Shown here: piece by piece, positions 29,541 to 38,563 of the stretch
How positions within the stretch are numbered: the stretch's first letter is position 1
Layout of the letters: each line of letters starts with the position of its first letter
Assembly (NCBI RefSeq): GCF_000379605.1
Contig: NZ_KB902578.1
Location: forward strand, 594,291-658,290
DNA: 64,000 bases
From: Rhizobium giardinii bv. giardinii H152
Lineage (GTDB): Bacteria > Pseudomonadota > Alphaproteobacteria > Rhizobiales > Rhizobiaceae
Direction of reading: 5' to 3'
Notes under the pieces: model-generated
Databases searched by the model: none
The model's input: the letters and a program-made list of their open reading frames with translations, nothing else
What the model was told of the DNA's origin: nothing
Translations under genes and position numbers: made by a program

Positions 29541-31382
29541 ATGCTCCGGTTTTTCAAGTCCTCAGTCGTATCCCAGCTGGTCGCCATCACGCTGGGGCTG
29601 ATCTTCCTCAGCACCGCGACGATCGCCGGCGTCATGCACTACAATTTGCGCAGCTACGTGATGGCGGACGCAACCATGGACGCCCGCGACGCAAGTCGCG
29701 CGATGGCTGTGCTCTACGGCATGAAGGTGCCGGACGCGGCGATCGAGATGAAGGATGGAATCCTGACCAGCGTGACCGAAAACAAGATGGCTGCGCTTCC
29801 CGATCACGACCTTGTTGACCGCACCGCCCAGACGATTGGCGGGGTGGCAACGATCTTCGAGAAGCAGGGCAGCGATTACGTCCGCATTTCGACGAACGTA
29901 AAGAAGGAAAGCGGCGATCGCGCCGTCGGAACGAAGCTTGCCGCCGACCATCCGGCACAGGCGTTCCTGGCCAAGGGCGAGGCCTATTACGGGCCGGCGG
30001 TGCTGTTCGGACGGGACTATATCACCGGATATTTCCCGGTGAAAAACGCTGCCGGCGCCAATGTCGGCATGTTGTTCATCGGTATTCCGACGGAAGTCTA
30101 TTTCAGCAAGATCAACTATCTCCAGTATCTGATCCTCGCGATTGGCACCGGCGTGATGATCGTCGTCGGCATGCTTGCCTACGCGGCGATCCGCGCATCG
30201 ATCCGGCCGCTTGGCATATTGACAGGTTCGGTCGAGGCCATTTCTTCGGGTAATCTGGATGTTTCCGTTCCTTATCTCGACCAGAAGAACGAGTTTGGCG
30301 GCATTGCCCGCGCACTCGCCGTCTTCCGCGAAAATGCGCTGTCGAAGCTACGGATGGAAATCGAAAGCGAGAATCGCCGCGTTGAAACGGACGAGGAGCG
30401 TTCGCGCCGCGACCTTGAAAAGCGCGAGATGGACCGCGAGATCGATTTTGCGGTGAACGCTATCGCAGCCGGCCTCGGCCGCTTGTCGCAGGGAGACCTC
30501 ACGCAGCAGATCGATACACCGTTCACCGGCCGTCTCGAACAGGTGCGCACCGACTTCAACGGTTCGGTCACCCGACTGCGGGAAACGCTTTCCCATATCC
30601 GCGACAATGCCCGGGCGATCCAGCGCAACGGCGGCCGAATGCTGTCGTCTGCTGACGCGCTTTCAAAGCGCACCGAAGCGCAGGCGGCGTCTCTGGAGGA
30701 AACGGCAGCCGCCGTCGAGGAAATCACGGTCACCGTCAAGTCCTCGTCAGGACGGGCGCAGGAGACCAACCGCGCCGTCGCCGAAACCAAGAAGAGTGCC
30801 GACAGTTCGGCCAGCGTCGTCGCCAACGCCATCGCCGCGATGGGCCGGATCGAGGATGCCTCGCACCAGATCGAACAGATTATCGAGGTCATCGATGACA
30901 TCGCCTTCCAGACCAACCTCCTGGCGCTGAATGCCGGCATCGAGGCGGCACGGGCAGGCGATGCTGGCAAGGGCTTCGCTGTTGTTGCGCAGGAAGTGCG
31001 GGAACTGGCGCAGCGCTCGGCCAATGCTGCCAAGGAGATCAAGATGCTGATCGACAAGTCGACCAGCGAAGTCAGCACCGGCTCTGCGCTGGTGCAGGAG
31101 ACGGGCGCCGTGCTCGCCTCGATCAGCAAGCAGATCGTCGCCATCAGCCAGCATGTCGAAATGATCGCCACCGCCAGCAGGGACCAGTCGTCTGCCCTGC
31201 AGGAAGTCAATGGGTCGGTCAACCAGATGGACCAGATGACCCAGCAGAATGCCTCGATGGTCGCCGACACGACCAATGCCAGCCGCGAACTGGCAGACGA
31301 GGCGGATATGCTCATGACGCTGGTGGAGCAGTTCAGCCTGGAACGGGAGAATGTCCAGCGCCAGGTCAGTCGCGCCGCCTGA
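29541..31382 (+). CDS. Methyl-accepting chemotaxis protein with single Cache sensor
   Basis: 613 residues. Helix 1 at about 12-32 ([20 protein letters not shown]), a periplasmic part of about 160 residues that looks like a single Cache/Cache_3 domain ([38 protein letters not shown]), helix 2 at about 195-216, HAMP, then a signalling domain almost the same as in the receptor just upstream, ending RQVSRAA. The ligand is unknown; sCache receptors often bind small carboxylates. Start ATG 29541 follows GAGGG; TTG 29466 would add 25 unlikely residues. Tandem paralogue with its own promoter, as a terminator lies between. Confidence 0.87.
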   Translation: MLRFFKSSVVSQLVAITLGLIFLSTATIAGVMHYNLRSYVMADATMDARDASRAMAVLYGMKVPDAAIEMKDGILTSVTENKMAALPDHDLVDRTAQTIGGVATIFEKQGSDYVRISTNVKKESGDRAVGTKLAADHPAQAFLAKGEAYYGPAVLFGRDYITGYFPVKNAAGANVGMLFIGIPTEVYFSKINYLQYLILAIGTGVMIVVGMLAYAAIRASIRPLGILTGSVEAISSGNLDVSVPYLDQKNEFGGIARALAVFRENALSKLRMEIESENRRVETDEERSRRDLEKREMDREIDFAVNAIAAGLGRLSQGDLTQQIDTPFTGRLEQVRTDFNGSVTRLRETLSHIRDNARAIQRNGGRMLSSADALSKRTEAQAASLEETAAAVEEITVTVKSSSGRAQETNRAVAETKKSADSSASVVANAIAAMGRIEDASHQIEQIIEVIDDIAFQTNLLALNAGIEAARAGDAGKGFAVVAQEVRELAQRSANAAKEIKMLIDKSTSEVSTGSALVQETGAVLASISKQIVAISQHVEMIATASRDQSSALQEVNGSVNQMDQMTQQNASMVADTTNASRELADEADMLMTLVEQFSLERENVQRQVSRAA

Positions 31383-31405
31383 GCGGCTCTGCCCTAAAAG
31401 GACGG

Positions 31406-31450
31406 AAAGACCCGGTCGACGCCGAAGAGGCACCGACCGGGTCTTTGTTT
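31406..31450 (+). terminator. Terminator after second chemoreceptor
   Basis: AAAGACCCGGTCG (31406-31418) pairs perfectly with CGACCGGGTCTTT (31434-31446), then GTTTT. Thirteen-bp stem, 24 bp after the stop. Confidence 0.9.
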
Positions 31451-31458
31451 TGGCAGCA

Positions 31459-31611
31459 TCACTGCGACCAGCGCCGGCGAAATCTCTGGACTGCGGCCAC
31501 GAACCGGCCTGGCAGTCGGCTCTGGTTGCGCAATTCCTCGAACTCATGTCGCCTGCGTCCGTCTTTCGACAACATCTCCGTCAGCAGAACTATTCCTATC
31601 ATTTCAGGCAT
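31459..31611 (-). CDS. Possible small basic protein
   Basis: A 50-codon frame in a 393-bp gap (31383-31775) that otherwise holds only the chemoreceptor terminator and the LysR promoter. ATG at 31611 has AAGGA 8 nt upstream. The product starts MPEMIGIVLLTEMLSKDG and ends in an Arg-rich stretch (RRRH, QRFRRRWSQ). I recognise no family and codon use cannot be judged at this length, so this is a weak call. Confidence 0.22.
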   Translation of the reverse strand: MPEMIGIVLLTEMLSKDGRRRHEFEELRNQSRLPGRFVAAVQRFRRRWSQ

Positions 31612-31762
31612 TGGACGTTTCCTTGAGACAACAGGAAGCCGCCGCAGGACCTCGTCCCGCGTGCAGCGTTCCTTCGATTGGGATCGTGCGGCCCTTGGCC
31701 GCGTGGTTTACGGTTTCAATCTATGCCTCAAAAATTGTTTTATAAACGCAAGAAGATGGCGT

Positions 31763-31786
31763 ATGTCTTTCAATTATGAAAGACAT
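31763..31786. promoter_or_regulatory. Perfect inverted repeat over the LysR start codon
   Basis: ATGTCTTTCA (31763-31772) and TGAAAGACAT (31777-31786) are perfect complements with 4 bp between. The ATG start codon (31776-31778) sits at the turn. It could be the regulator's own operator or an mRNA hairpin that hides the start. Confidence 0.6.
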
Positions 31787-32651
31787 CAACTGGGACGCCT
31801 ATCAGACATTTCTGGCCGTCGCCCGCCATGGCGGATTGACCGGCGCCGCGCAAGCGAGTGGCGTCAGCCCTGCGACGGTCGGCCGCCGCGTGCTCGATCT
31901 CGAACAGACAATCGGCCGGCAACTCTTCCTGCGCAGCCAGACGGGTTATCGACTGACGGCAAATGGGCAGGCGCTGTTCGAGCAGCTGCAGGCCATGGAT
32001 GCCGTGGTGCGAAGGGTGGAAAACTGGCGGCAGGAGGCGCATGGCTCGGCGGTCGTGCGACTGATGGCCGGAACTTGGGTGACCTGGCTGGTCTGCGAGA
32101 ACATCCAGGCCATCTGGAGCGACCGTGACGGTTTCCGTCTCGACATGTCGGTCTCCGAGCGGCGCGCGACGCTTGCGCACCGGGAAAGCGACGTCGGCGT
32201 CAGAGCGGTCATGCCGGAAGAGCCGAACCTCACGAGCCGTCACATCGGCGAGGTCGCCTATGCCGCCTACCGCCAGCGCAATGCGCTCGATGGACTGGCC
32301 TCGGCCTGGCTCGCCGTGTCGGAGGACGACGCGATCTCGCCCTATCTGCGCTGGCCACATGAACAGGCGGCGGCATCGATCGCCGTGATCGTCAGCCGGC
32401 CGCGCTCCTTGCTCGACCTAGCGCGAGCTGGCGCGGGGCAGGCTGTCCTGCCCTGTTTCGTCGGCGACCTCGATCCCGGCCTCGAAAGGGCCGGCGAGGA
32501 ATTGAAGCAGCTTCGCCATGGACAATGGATCGTCACCAACAGCGAGGACCGCCATCGCCGCGAGATCCGCACGGTGTCAGAACGCCTGTATCGGTTGGTG
32601 AAAAGTCATGCCGATCTCTTCGCCGGAAAAAGGCCGAGCCGGAGTTTCTAG
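31776..32651 (+). CDS. LysR-family transcriptional regulator
   Basis: 291 residues. The N-terminal winged helix-turn-helix is typical: WDAYQTFLAVARHGGLTGAA then GVSPATVGRRVLDLEQTIGR, followed by LFLRSQTGYRLTANG. The C-terminal effector domain starts near residue 90; it is short and diverged. Start ATG 31776 is the only start giving a whole DNA-binding domain, and it lies inside a 24-bp inverted repeat. No divergent target gene lies within a few hundred bases, so its regulon is not evident. The gene ends at a bidirectional terminator facing a small-protein gene. Confidence 0.85.
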   Translation: MKDINWDAYQTFLAVARHGGLTGAAQASGVSPATVGRRVLDLEQTIGRQLFLRSQTGYRLTANGQALFEQLQAMDAVVRRVENWRQEAHGSAVVRLMAGTWVTWLVCENIQAIWSDRDGFRLDMSVSERRATLAHRESDVGVRAVMPEEPNLTSRHIGEVAYAAYRQRNALDGLASAWLAVSEDDAISPYLRWPHEQAAASIAVIVSRPRSLLDLARAGAGQAVLPCFVGDLDPGLERAGEELKQLRHGQWIVTNSEDRHRREIRTVSERLYRLVKSHADLFAGKRPSRSF

Positions 32652-32684
32652 CTGGCTTGCGATGTGGGCCGGACCACCAAGAGC

Positions 32685-32718
32685 AAAATCCCGGCAGGAT
32701 CGCTCCCGCCGGGATTTT
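32685..32718. terminator. Bidirectional terminator, LysR / small protein gene
   Basis: AAAATCCCGGC (32685-32695) pairs perfectly with GCCGGGATTTT (32708-32718), and the stem continues inward with one mismatch. The A/T ends give a T-run on both strands, fitting two convergent genes. Confidence 0.88.
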
Positions 32719-32736
32719 CATGCTGATGGCCATCGC

Positions 32737-32976
32737 TCAGCCGCGACCCTGCGTGACAATCACCGGGATCAACAGGTCGCCCCAGTTGCCTTCGCCGCCG
32801 TGATGCCGGGCCGAGCGGACGAGTTCGACGGAGACGCCGGCGTCCACCGCCTTCATGACGGCCTGGTTGAGGCGGTGCAGGTCGTTGGCGACCATGCGGA
32901 TCATCGCCTGTTGTTCCGGTGTCATGGCCGACGACTGCTCTTCGGCCCGTTCCTTGACGCGTGTCTGGACTGACAT
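32737..32976 (-). CDS. Small conserved protein downstream of aceA
   Basis: 79 residues from ATG 32976, which follows AGAGGAG at good distance; the frame is open to 33030 but the ribosome site favours the inner ATG. Sequence shows an amphipathic N-terminal helix (TRVKERAEEQSSAMTPEQQA), a middle helix with RMVANDLHRLNQAVMKAVDAG and a short C-terminal strand (LLIPVIVTQGRG). No membrane segment or known motif. It lies 80 bp after aceA on the same strand, so it may be co-transcribed. I cannot assign a function. Confidence 0.7.
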   Translation of the reverse strand: MSVQTRVKERAEEQSSAMTPEQQAMIRMVANDLHRLNQAVMKAVDAGVSVELVRSARHHGGEGNWGDLLIPVIVTQGRG

Positions 32977-33005
32977 GGCATTTCTCCTCTGATGGGGTTC
33001 TTGAT

Positions 33006-33048
33006 GGGCTGCCTTGCAGCCCCTCCCCAAACCAAGCCTGGGGAGGGG
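33006..33048 (-). other. Two overlapping hairpins between aceA and the small gene
   Basis: CCCCTCCCC (33020-33028) pairs with GGGGAGGGG (33040-33048); GGGCTGC (33006-33012) pairs with GCAGCCC (33016-33022). The two stems share 33020-33022, so they exclude each other. No T-run follows on the minus strand, so this is more likely a 3'-end stabiliser for aceA mRNA than a full stop. Confidence 0.55.
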
Positions 33049-33056
33049 AATTGTTG

Positions 33057-34346
33057 TTACTCGGCCGCTGGGCGGAACTGGTCGTGTTCGGTTGATTCAT
33101 GCATGGCGGTGGTCGAAGACTTGCCGCCGGTGATGGCCATCGACACGGCGTCGAAATAACCGGTGCCGACTTCGCGCTGGTGCTTGGTCGCCGTGTAGCC
33201 GTTGACCTCGGCGGCGAATTCCGCCTCCTGCAGCTCCGAATAGGCGGCCATCTGGCGATCCTTGTAGCCGCGGGCGAGCTCGAACATGCCGAAGTTCAAC
33301 TGATGGAAGCCGGCGAGTGTGATGAACTGGAACTTGTAACCCATCGCACCCAGTTCGCGCTGGAACTTGGCGATCGTCGCATCGTCGAGGTTCTTCTTCC
33401 AGTTGAACGACGGCGAGCAGTTATAGGCGAGCAGCTTGCCCGGATGCGCCTTGTGCACACCCTCGGCGAATTTGCGCGCCTGCTCGAGATCCGGCTTCGA
33501 GGTTTCGCACCAGATCAGGTCGCAGCTCGGCGCGTAGGCGATGGCACGGGCGATGCAGGGCTCGATGCCGTTCTTGACGTGATAGAAGCCTTCGACCGTG
33601 CGGCCTGCCTCATAATCGACGAAGGGCTGGTCGCGCTCGTCGATGTCGGAGGTCAGAAGCTTGGCCGCTTCCGCGTCCGTGCGGGCGATGACCAGCGTCG
33701 GCGTGCCCATGACGTCGGCGGCGAGCCGCGCGGCGTTGAGGTTGCGGATGTGGGCGGCCGTCGGGATGAGGACCTTGCCGCCGAGATGGCCGCACTTCTT
33801 TTCCGAGGCCAACTGATCCTCGTAGTGGACACCGGCGGCACCCGCCTCGATGAAGGCCTTCATGATCTCGAAGGCATTGAGCGGACCGCCGAAGCCGGCT
33901 TCCGCATCGGCAACGATCGGCGCAAACCAGGTATCGACGGAAAGGCCCTTGCCTTCCGAGGTCTCGATCTGGTCGGCACGCTGGAGCGTCCGGTTGATGC
34001 GCTTGGCAAGCTCGGGAGCGGCGTTGGCCGGATAGAGCGACTGGTCGGGGTACATGGCGGATGCCGTATTGGCGTCGGCGGCAACTTGCCAGCCGGAGAG
34101 ATAGATCGCCTTCAGGCCGGCGCGAACCATCTGCATGGCTTGGTTGCCGGAGAGCGCACCCAGCGCATTGACGAAATCTTCCTCATGGATGAGCTGCCAT
34201 AGCCGGTTCGCGCCCATTTCAGCCAGCGTATGCTTGATCTGAACGGAGCCGCGCAGACGCTTGACGTCCTCTGCGGTGTAGGGGCGCTCGATACCGTCGA
34301 AACGGCCCTGGGGTGCACCGGGAACGAGATTGTAAAAATCAGTCAT
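33057..34346 (-). CDS. aceA: Isocitrate lyase
   Basis: 429 residues, bacterial ICL length. It splits isocitrate to glyoxylate and succinate, the first step of the glyoxylate shunt for growth on acetate, fatty acids or PHB. The catalytic loop KKCGHLGGK is intact, with [11 protein letters not shown] before it and [12 protein letters not shown] after. AYLSGWQ-type N-terminal sequence ([15 protein letters not shown]) is conserved. ATG 34346 follows GGAGGACC. It is divergent from an ScfR/RamB-type regulator, a known arrangement for short-chain fatty acid control. Malate synthase is not in the window. Confidence 0.97.
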   Translation of the reverse strand: MTDFYNLVPGAPQGRFDGIERPYTAEDVKRLRGSVQIKHTLAEMGANRLWQLIHEEDFVNALGALSGNQAMQMVRAGLKAIYLSGWQVAADANTASAMYPDQSLYPANAAPELAKRINRTLQRADQIETSEGKGLSVDTWFAPIVADAEAGFGGPLNAFEIMKAFIEAGAAGVHYEDQLASEKKCGHLGGKVLIPTAAHIRNLNAARLAADVMGTPTLVIARTDAEAAKLLTSDIDERDQPFVDYEAGRTVEGFYHVKNGIEPCIARAIAYAPSCDLIWCETSKPDLEQARKFAEGVHKAHPGKLLAYNCSPSFNWKKNLDDATIAKFQRELGAMGYKFQFITLAGFHQLNFGMFELARGYKDRQMAAYSELQEAEFAAEVNGYTATKHQREVGTGYFDAVSMAITGGKSSTTAMHESTEHDQFRPAAE

Positions 34347-34426
34347 ATTGGTCCTCCTGCAAATTTTCTGGCGGTGTTCGACTTTGGTTCGATGCCCGCT
34401 CAGTGCGCGAATTTGATGTAACTAGA

Positions 34427-34566
34427 TTTACAGTGCGCTGCACAAAGTCGCTATAGCAAAAGGATTTTCGCGGATACTAAAAGGGTTATCATGTCTTGTG
34501 TTTTACAGGCGGCTTCTGTAATTTTGTAAATTATGTAAATTCCGGATTTTGGCGGGACGTTGTAAA
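34427..34566. promoter_or_regulatory. Cluster of TGTAAA/TTTACA boxes between aceA and its likely regulator
   Basis: TTTACA at 34427 and 34502, TGTAAT at 34517, TGTAAA at 34525, 34534 and 34561. The pair TTACAG (34503-34508) / CTGTAA (34516-34521) forms an inverted repeat. Such repeated boxes in a 231-bp divergent region fit operators for the XRE-type regulator next door, but no site for this protein is proven here. Confidence 0.55.
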
Positions 34567-34577
34567 AGGCATGACAA

Positions 34578-35987
34578 ATGGCTGAGAACAAGATTTTCGC
34601 CGGCGCCCGCGTGCGGCGCATTCGCAATGGCCTCTCCCTGACCCAGACGGCGATGGCCGAGGCGCTCGGCATCTCGCCGTCCTATCTCAATCTGATCGAA
34701 CGCAATCAGCGGCCGCTCACGGTGCAATTGCTGCTGAAACTCGCTTCCGTCTACAAGGTCGATCTGGACGAGCTGCAGGGAGAGGCGTCCGGCAGCGTGG
34801 CGCAGTTGCGCGAGATGTTCGCCGACCCGCTGCTCGCTGGCGAGTTGCCGGGAGATCAGGAACTGATCGAGGTGGCCGAAGCGGCGCCCAATGCGGCCAC
34901 CGGCATCCTCAAGCTCTACCGTGCCTATCGTGAGCAGTCCTCGCGGTTGAAGGACCTGAGCGGCCTCCTGTCGGGCCAGGGCCACATGGCCGCACTGTCG
35001 GACGCGCGCCTGCCAATGGACGAGGTGCGCGAGGTCTTCGAAAATCGTCCGCATTATTTCGCTCGGATCGACGAGGCCGCCGAAGCATTCCATGCGCAGC
35101 TGTCGGCCACCGAAGATTCTGCCGCAGCTCTGAAGGACTGGCTGCGCAAGGAACACGGCCTGACCGTCCGCGCCTTGCCGGTGCATGTCATGCCCGATCT
35201 GCGTCGCCGTTTCGATCGGCACTCGATGCGGTTGTTCCTGTCGGAACGATTGTCCCTGCAGGACCAGTTGCGGGAGATCGCGATGGAAGCGGCGCAGATC
35301 GCCTTTCCGGAAGCGATTGCAGCCGATCTCGATCAACTGGCATTTTCGACGAGTGAGGCGCGGCGTATCGGCCGTTTCGAACTCGCGCGTTATGCCGCGC
35401 ACGCCATCATGATGCCCTATGGCGCGTTTCATTCGGCGGCGCTCAGGGCCAAATACGATCTCGATGTCCTGAGCGCCCGCTTTCGCGTCTCGTTCGAGCA
35501 GGCAGCGAACCGGCTGGTGACGCTTCAGCGCCCAGGCGTTTCGGCCGTAGCGTTCTTCCTGATGGAGATCGACCATGCCGGTCACCGCCTGCGCAAGGCC
35601 GGTGCTCAAGGTTTTCCGCAGGCGCGGTTCGGTGGCAACTGTCCGAAGCTCAACATCCACGCGACGTTTTCTCAGGCCGGCCAGATTTTGGCGGACCGCG
35701 TGGAAATTTTTGGAGGCGGAGAGTTCCTGGTGCTTGCCCGGACGATCGACGGTCCCCGGGCAAACTTTCAGGAGCGCATTCGGCGCACGGCAATCCTGAT
35801 CGGCTGCGATGCCGCTCATGCACCGGAAACCGTCTACGGCGAGGTGCCGATCGCGACCGTTGCCGGCGGCACCGCCTGCAGGCTTTGCGAGCGGCAGGGC
35901 TGTCTTGCGCGGGCCGAGCCGCCGGTCACCCGGCCGCTCGGGCTTGACGAGATGGTGACCGGCTTGAGTGCCTTCGACTTTCAATAG
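34578..35987 (+). CDS. Short-chain fatty acid regulator, ScfR/RamB type
   Basis: 469 residues. An XRE helix-turn-helix at about 8-65 (RRIRNGLSLTQTAMAEALGI, then SPSYLNLIERNQRPLT), a middle region matching the ImmA/IrrE-like DUF955 part (QDQLREIAMEAAQIAF, RFELARYAAHAIMMPY) and a C-terminal DUF2083-like domain with cysteines in ACRLCERQGCLARAEPP. In RamB and related proteins this layout controls aceA and propionate or acetate genes. Divergent placement from aceA supports that role. The metalloprotease HExxH is not present, so the middle domain likely binds a ligand rather than cuts. Confidence 0.85.
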   Translation: MAENKIFAGARVRRIRNGLSLTQTAMAEALGISPSYLNLIERNQRPLTVQLLLKLASVYKVDLDELQGEASGSVAQLREMFADPLLAGELPGDQELIEVAEAAPNAATGILKLYRAYREQSSRLKDLSGLLSGQGHMAALSDARLPMDEVREVFENRPHYFARIDEAAEAFHAQLSATEDSAAALKDWLRKEHGLTVRALPVHVMPDLRRRFDRHSMRLFLSERLSLQDQLREIAMEAAQIAFPEAIAADLDQLAFSTSEARRIGRFELARYAAHAIMMPYGAFHSAALRAKYDLDVLSARFRVSFEQAANRLVTLQRPGVSAVAFFLMEIDHAGHRLRKAGAQGFPQARFGGNCPKLNIHATFSQAGQILADRVEIFGGGEFLVLARTIDGPRANFQERIRRTAILIGCDAAHAPETVYGEVPIATVAGGTACRLCERQGCLARAEPPVTRPLGLDEMVTGLSAFDFQ

Positions 35988-36224
35988 CTGCCTCTGCTCA
36001 GTCGCTGGCAGGATGATGGGCCGGCCTTAACCGGGCATTGAAAAGATTCAGATTTTTGTAGCCGCTGCTAAAATTGGTAAGAGCGGGACTCCGGTGTTCG
36101 CCACCGCGTAAAAGCGCTTGTGGTTGCCCGAAAACATGCCTAACTTCCAGACGCATACGGGCTCGATCGTTTGACGCGCGGCGATGGCGCGGCTGACGGG
36201 AGCTCGATAAAAAAGGGGAATTCC

Positions 36225-37319
36225 ATGTCGCGCAAGATTACCACTGCCTTTGCTGCGCTGATCCTTGTCGGATCAGCGTCGGTTGCGACCGCGCAGGAGC
36301 GCGTCGTAAACGTCTACAACTGGTCCGATTATATCGACGCCAGCATTCTGGAGGATTTCACCAAGGAAACCGGCATCAAGGTCGTCTACGACGTCTTCGA
36401 TTCCAACGAGATCCTCGAGACCAAGCTGCTCGCCGGCGGAACCGGCTATGATGTCGTCGTGCCGACCGCAACTTTCCTGCAGCGCCAGATCGCCGCCGGC
36501 GTGTTCCAGAAACTCGACAAGTCGAAGCTGCCCAACCTGTCCAATATGTGGGACGAGATCACCACGCGCGTCGCCACCTACGATCCGGGCAATGAATATG
36601 CCATCGACTACATGTGGGGCACGACCGGCATTGGCTACAATGTCGAGAAGGCCAAGCAGATCCTCGGCACGGACGAAAAGCCGACCTGGGATGTTCTGTT
36701 CAAGCCCGAGGTCGCCGCCAAGTTCAAGGATTGCGGCATCCATGTCCTCGATTCCCCGACCGATGTGGTGCCGAGCGTGCTTGCCTATCTCGGCCTCAAC
36801 CCCGACAGCCACGCGCCGGAGGATCTGGCCAAGGCGGAAGAGCTTTTGCTGAAGGTTCGACCCTTTATCCGCAAGTTCCATTCCTCCGAATATATCAATG
36901 CGCTGGCAAACGGCGATATCTGCCTTGCGCTCGGCTATTCGGGCGACATTTTCCAGGCGCGCGACCGTGCCGCCGAGGCCAAGGCTGGCGTCACCGTGGA
37001 TTACTCGATCCCGCCGACGGGCGCGCAGATGTGGTTCGACGTGATGGCCATTCCCGCTGATGCGCCGCATGTGGCCGAAGCGCATGAATTCCTGAACTAC
37101 ATCATGAAGCCGGAAGTCATCGCCAAGGCGAGCGATTTCGTCTTCTACGCCAACGGCAACAAGGCATCGCAGCAGTTCATCAGCAAGGAAGTGATTGAGG
37201 ACACCGCGATCTATCCGCCGGCAGATGTGATGAAGAAGCTTTTCACAACGACACCCTTCGACGCCAAATCGCAGCGCGTGTTGACGCGCATGTGGACCAA
37301 AGTGGTCACCGGCCAGTAA
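36225..37319 (+). CDS. potF: Polyamine ABC transporter, periplasmic binding protein (PotF-like)
   Basis: 364 residues from ATG 36225 (AAAGGGG upstream); the in-frame start at 36171 would hide the signal peptide MSRKITTAFAALILVGSASV...AQE. The mature part opens VNVYNWSDYIDASILEDF, the hallmark of PotD/PotF proteins, with YDVVVPTATFLQRQI and MWGTTGIGYN as further family motifs; Trp and Asp residues in these are polyamine ligands in characterised members. Putrescine is the likely cargo. First gene of potFGHI, with a terminator-like hairpin after the stop that would lower expression of the remaining genes. Confidence 0.93.
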   Translation: MSRKITTAFAALILVGSASVATAQERVVNVYNWSDYIDASILEDFTKETGIKVVYDVFDSNEILETKLLAGGTGYDVVVPTATFLQRQIAAGVFQKLDKSKLPNLSNMWDEITTRVATYDPGNEYAIDYMWGTTGIGYNVEKAKQILGTDEKPTWDVLFKPEVAAKFKDCGIHVLDSPTDVVPSVLAYLGLNPDSHAPEDLAKAEELLLKVRPFIRKFHSSEYINALANGDICLALGYSGDIFQARDRAAEAKAGVTVDYSIPPTGAQMWFDVMAIPADAPHVAEAHEFLNYIMKPEVIAKASDFVFYANGNKASQQFISKEVIEDTAIYPPADVMKKLFTTTPFDAKSQRVLTRMWTKVVTGQ

Positions 37320-37328
37320 GTCGAAGAG

Positions 37329-37359
37329 AATTGCCCGGACATCAAATCCGGGCAATTTT
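37329..37359 (+). terminator. Terminator or attenuator between potF and potG
   Basis: AATTGCCCGGA (37329-37339) pairs with TCCGGGCAATT (37347-37357), loop CATCAAA, then two more T (37358-37359). Its strength should stop part of the transcript after the binding-protein gene. Confidence 0.82.
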
Positions 37360-37413
37360 CGTATGGGCACGGACCAAACATGGCCGTGCTGTTTGCACAT
37401 CATTCGGGGATAG

Positions 37414-38559
37414 ATGATGAAGTCACTTGGCAGTATCCGGCGCTCCTTCGCCCCTTGGGCCGATGCCACCGCCGTGCCATTCATTGCAGTAAAGAACGTC
37501 ACCAAGAAATTCGGAGATTTCGTCGCCGTCGACAATCTGTCGCTCAATATCTATCCCCGTGAATTTTTCGCGCTGCTTGGCGCCTCCGGTTGCGGCAAGT
37601 CCACGCTGCTTCGCATGCTGGCGGGCTTCGAGCAGCCGACATCCGGCGAAATCGTCCTCGACGGACAGAGCCTGGCCGGTATCCCGCCCTATCGGCGACC
37701 GGTGAACATGATGTTCCAGTCCTATGCCCTGTTTCCGCATATGACGGTCGAGAACAACATCGCCTTCGGCCTGAAGCAGGACGGCATGCCGAAGCCGCAG
37801 ATCGCCGAGCGCGTCGACCAGATGCTGAGACTCGTCAAGCTCGACAAGTTCGCCAAGCGCAAACCGCATCAGTTGTCGGGCGGCCAGCGCCAGCGTGTGG
37901 CGCTGGCCCGGTCGCTCGCCAAACGGCCAAAGGTGCTGCTGCTCGACGAGCCGCTGGGCGCGCTCGACAAGAAGCTGCGCGAGGAAACCCAGTTCGAACT
38001 GATGGACCTGCAGCAGCAGCTCGGCCTGACCTTCGTCGTCGTCACCCACGACCAGGAAGAGGCAATGACCATGGCCGACCGCATCGCCGTCATGGCGCAT
38101 GGCAAGGTCATCCAGGTAGCGACGCCGCCGGAAATCTACGAGGCACCAAACTCGCGTTTTGTCGCCGACTTTATCGGTGACGTGAACATTTTCGACGGCA
38201 CCGTCACGTCTGCCGGCAACGGGACGGTCGACATCGCGACGGAAGCAGGGTTTTCAGTGCGCGTGGCTTCGTCGGAGCCGCCGGCTGTCGGCACAAAGGC
38301 AGGACTGGCCATTCGGCCCGAGAAGATCCGCGTCAGCCGCGACAAGCCGGCCTGCGCACCCCTGAATGCGGCCCAGGGCGAGATCTGGGACATCGGCTAC
38401 CTGGGCGACATGACGATTTTCCATGTGCGCCTGAAGGACGGCAAGGTGATCAAGGCGTCATCGTTGAACGCGGTGCGCGCGGTCGAGGATCCTCTGGGCT
38501 ATGACCAGCAGGTGTGGGTTTCCTTCGATGAGAACGCCGGCGTCGTGCTGAAGGATTGA
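37414..38559 (+). CDS. potG: Polyamine ABC transporter, ATPase
   Basis: 381 residues, PotA/PotG type. Walker A LGASGCGKSTLLRML, Q-loop FQSYALFPHM, signature LSGGQRQRVALARSL, Walker B VLLLDEPLGALD, H-loop THDQEEAMTMADR, and a C-terminal TOBE region (from about residue 260) with LAIRPEKIRVSRDKP. The 35-residue N-terminal extension before FIAVKNVTKKFG is normal for PotG. Start ATG 37414 follows GGGGA. It energises putrescine import through PotHI; the next gene starts 4 bp after its stop. Confidence 0.94.
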   Translation: MMKSLGSIRRSFAPWADATAVPFIAVKNVTKKFGDFVAVDNLSLNIYPREFFALLGASGCGKSTLLRMLAGFEQPTSGEIVLDGQSLAGIPPYRRPVNMMFQSYALFPHMTVENNIAFGLKQDGMPKPQIAERVDQMLRLVKLDKFAKRKPHQLSGGQRQRVALARSLAKRPKVLLLDEPLGALDKKLREETQFELMDLQQQLGLTFVVVTHDQEEAMTMADRIAVMAHGKVIQVATPPEIYEAPNSRFVADFIGDVNIFDGTVTSAGNGTVDIATEAGFSVRVASSEPPAVGTKAGLAIRPEKIRVSRDKPACAPLNAAQGEIWDIGYLGDMTIFHVRLKDGKVIKASSLNAVRAVEDPLGYDQQVWVSFDENAGVVLKD

Positions 38560-38563
38560 GGCC

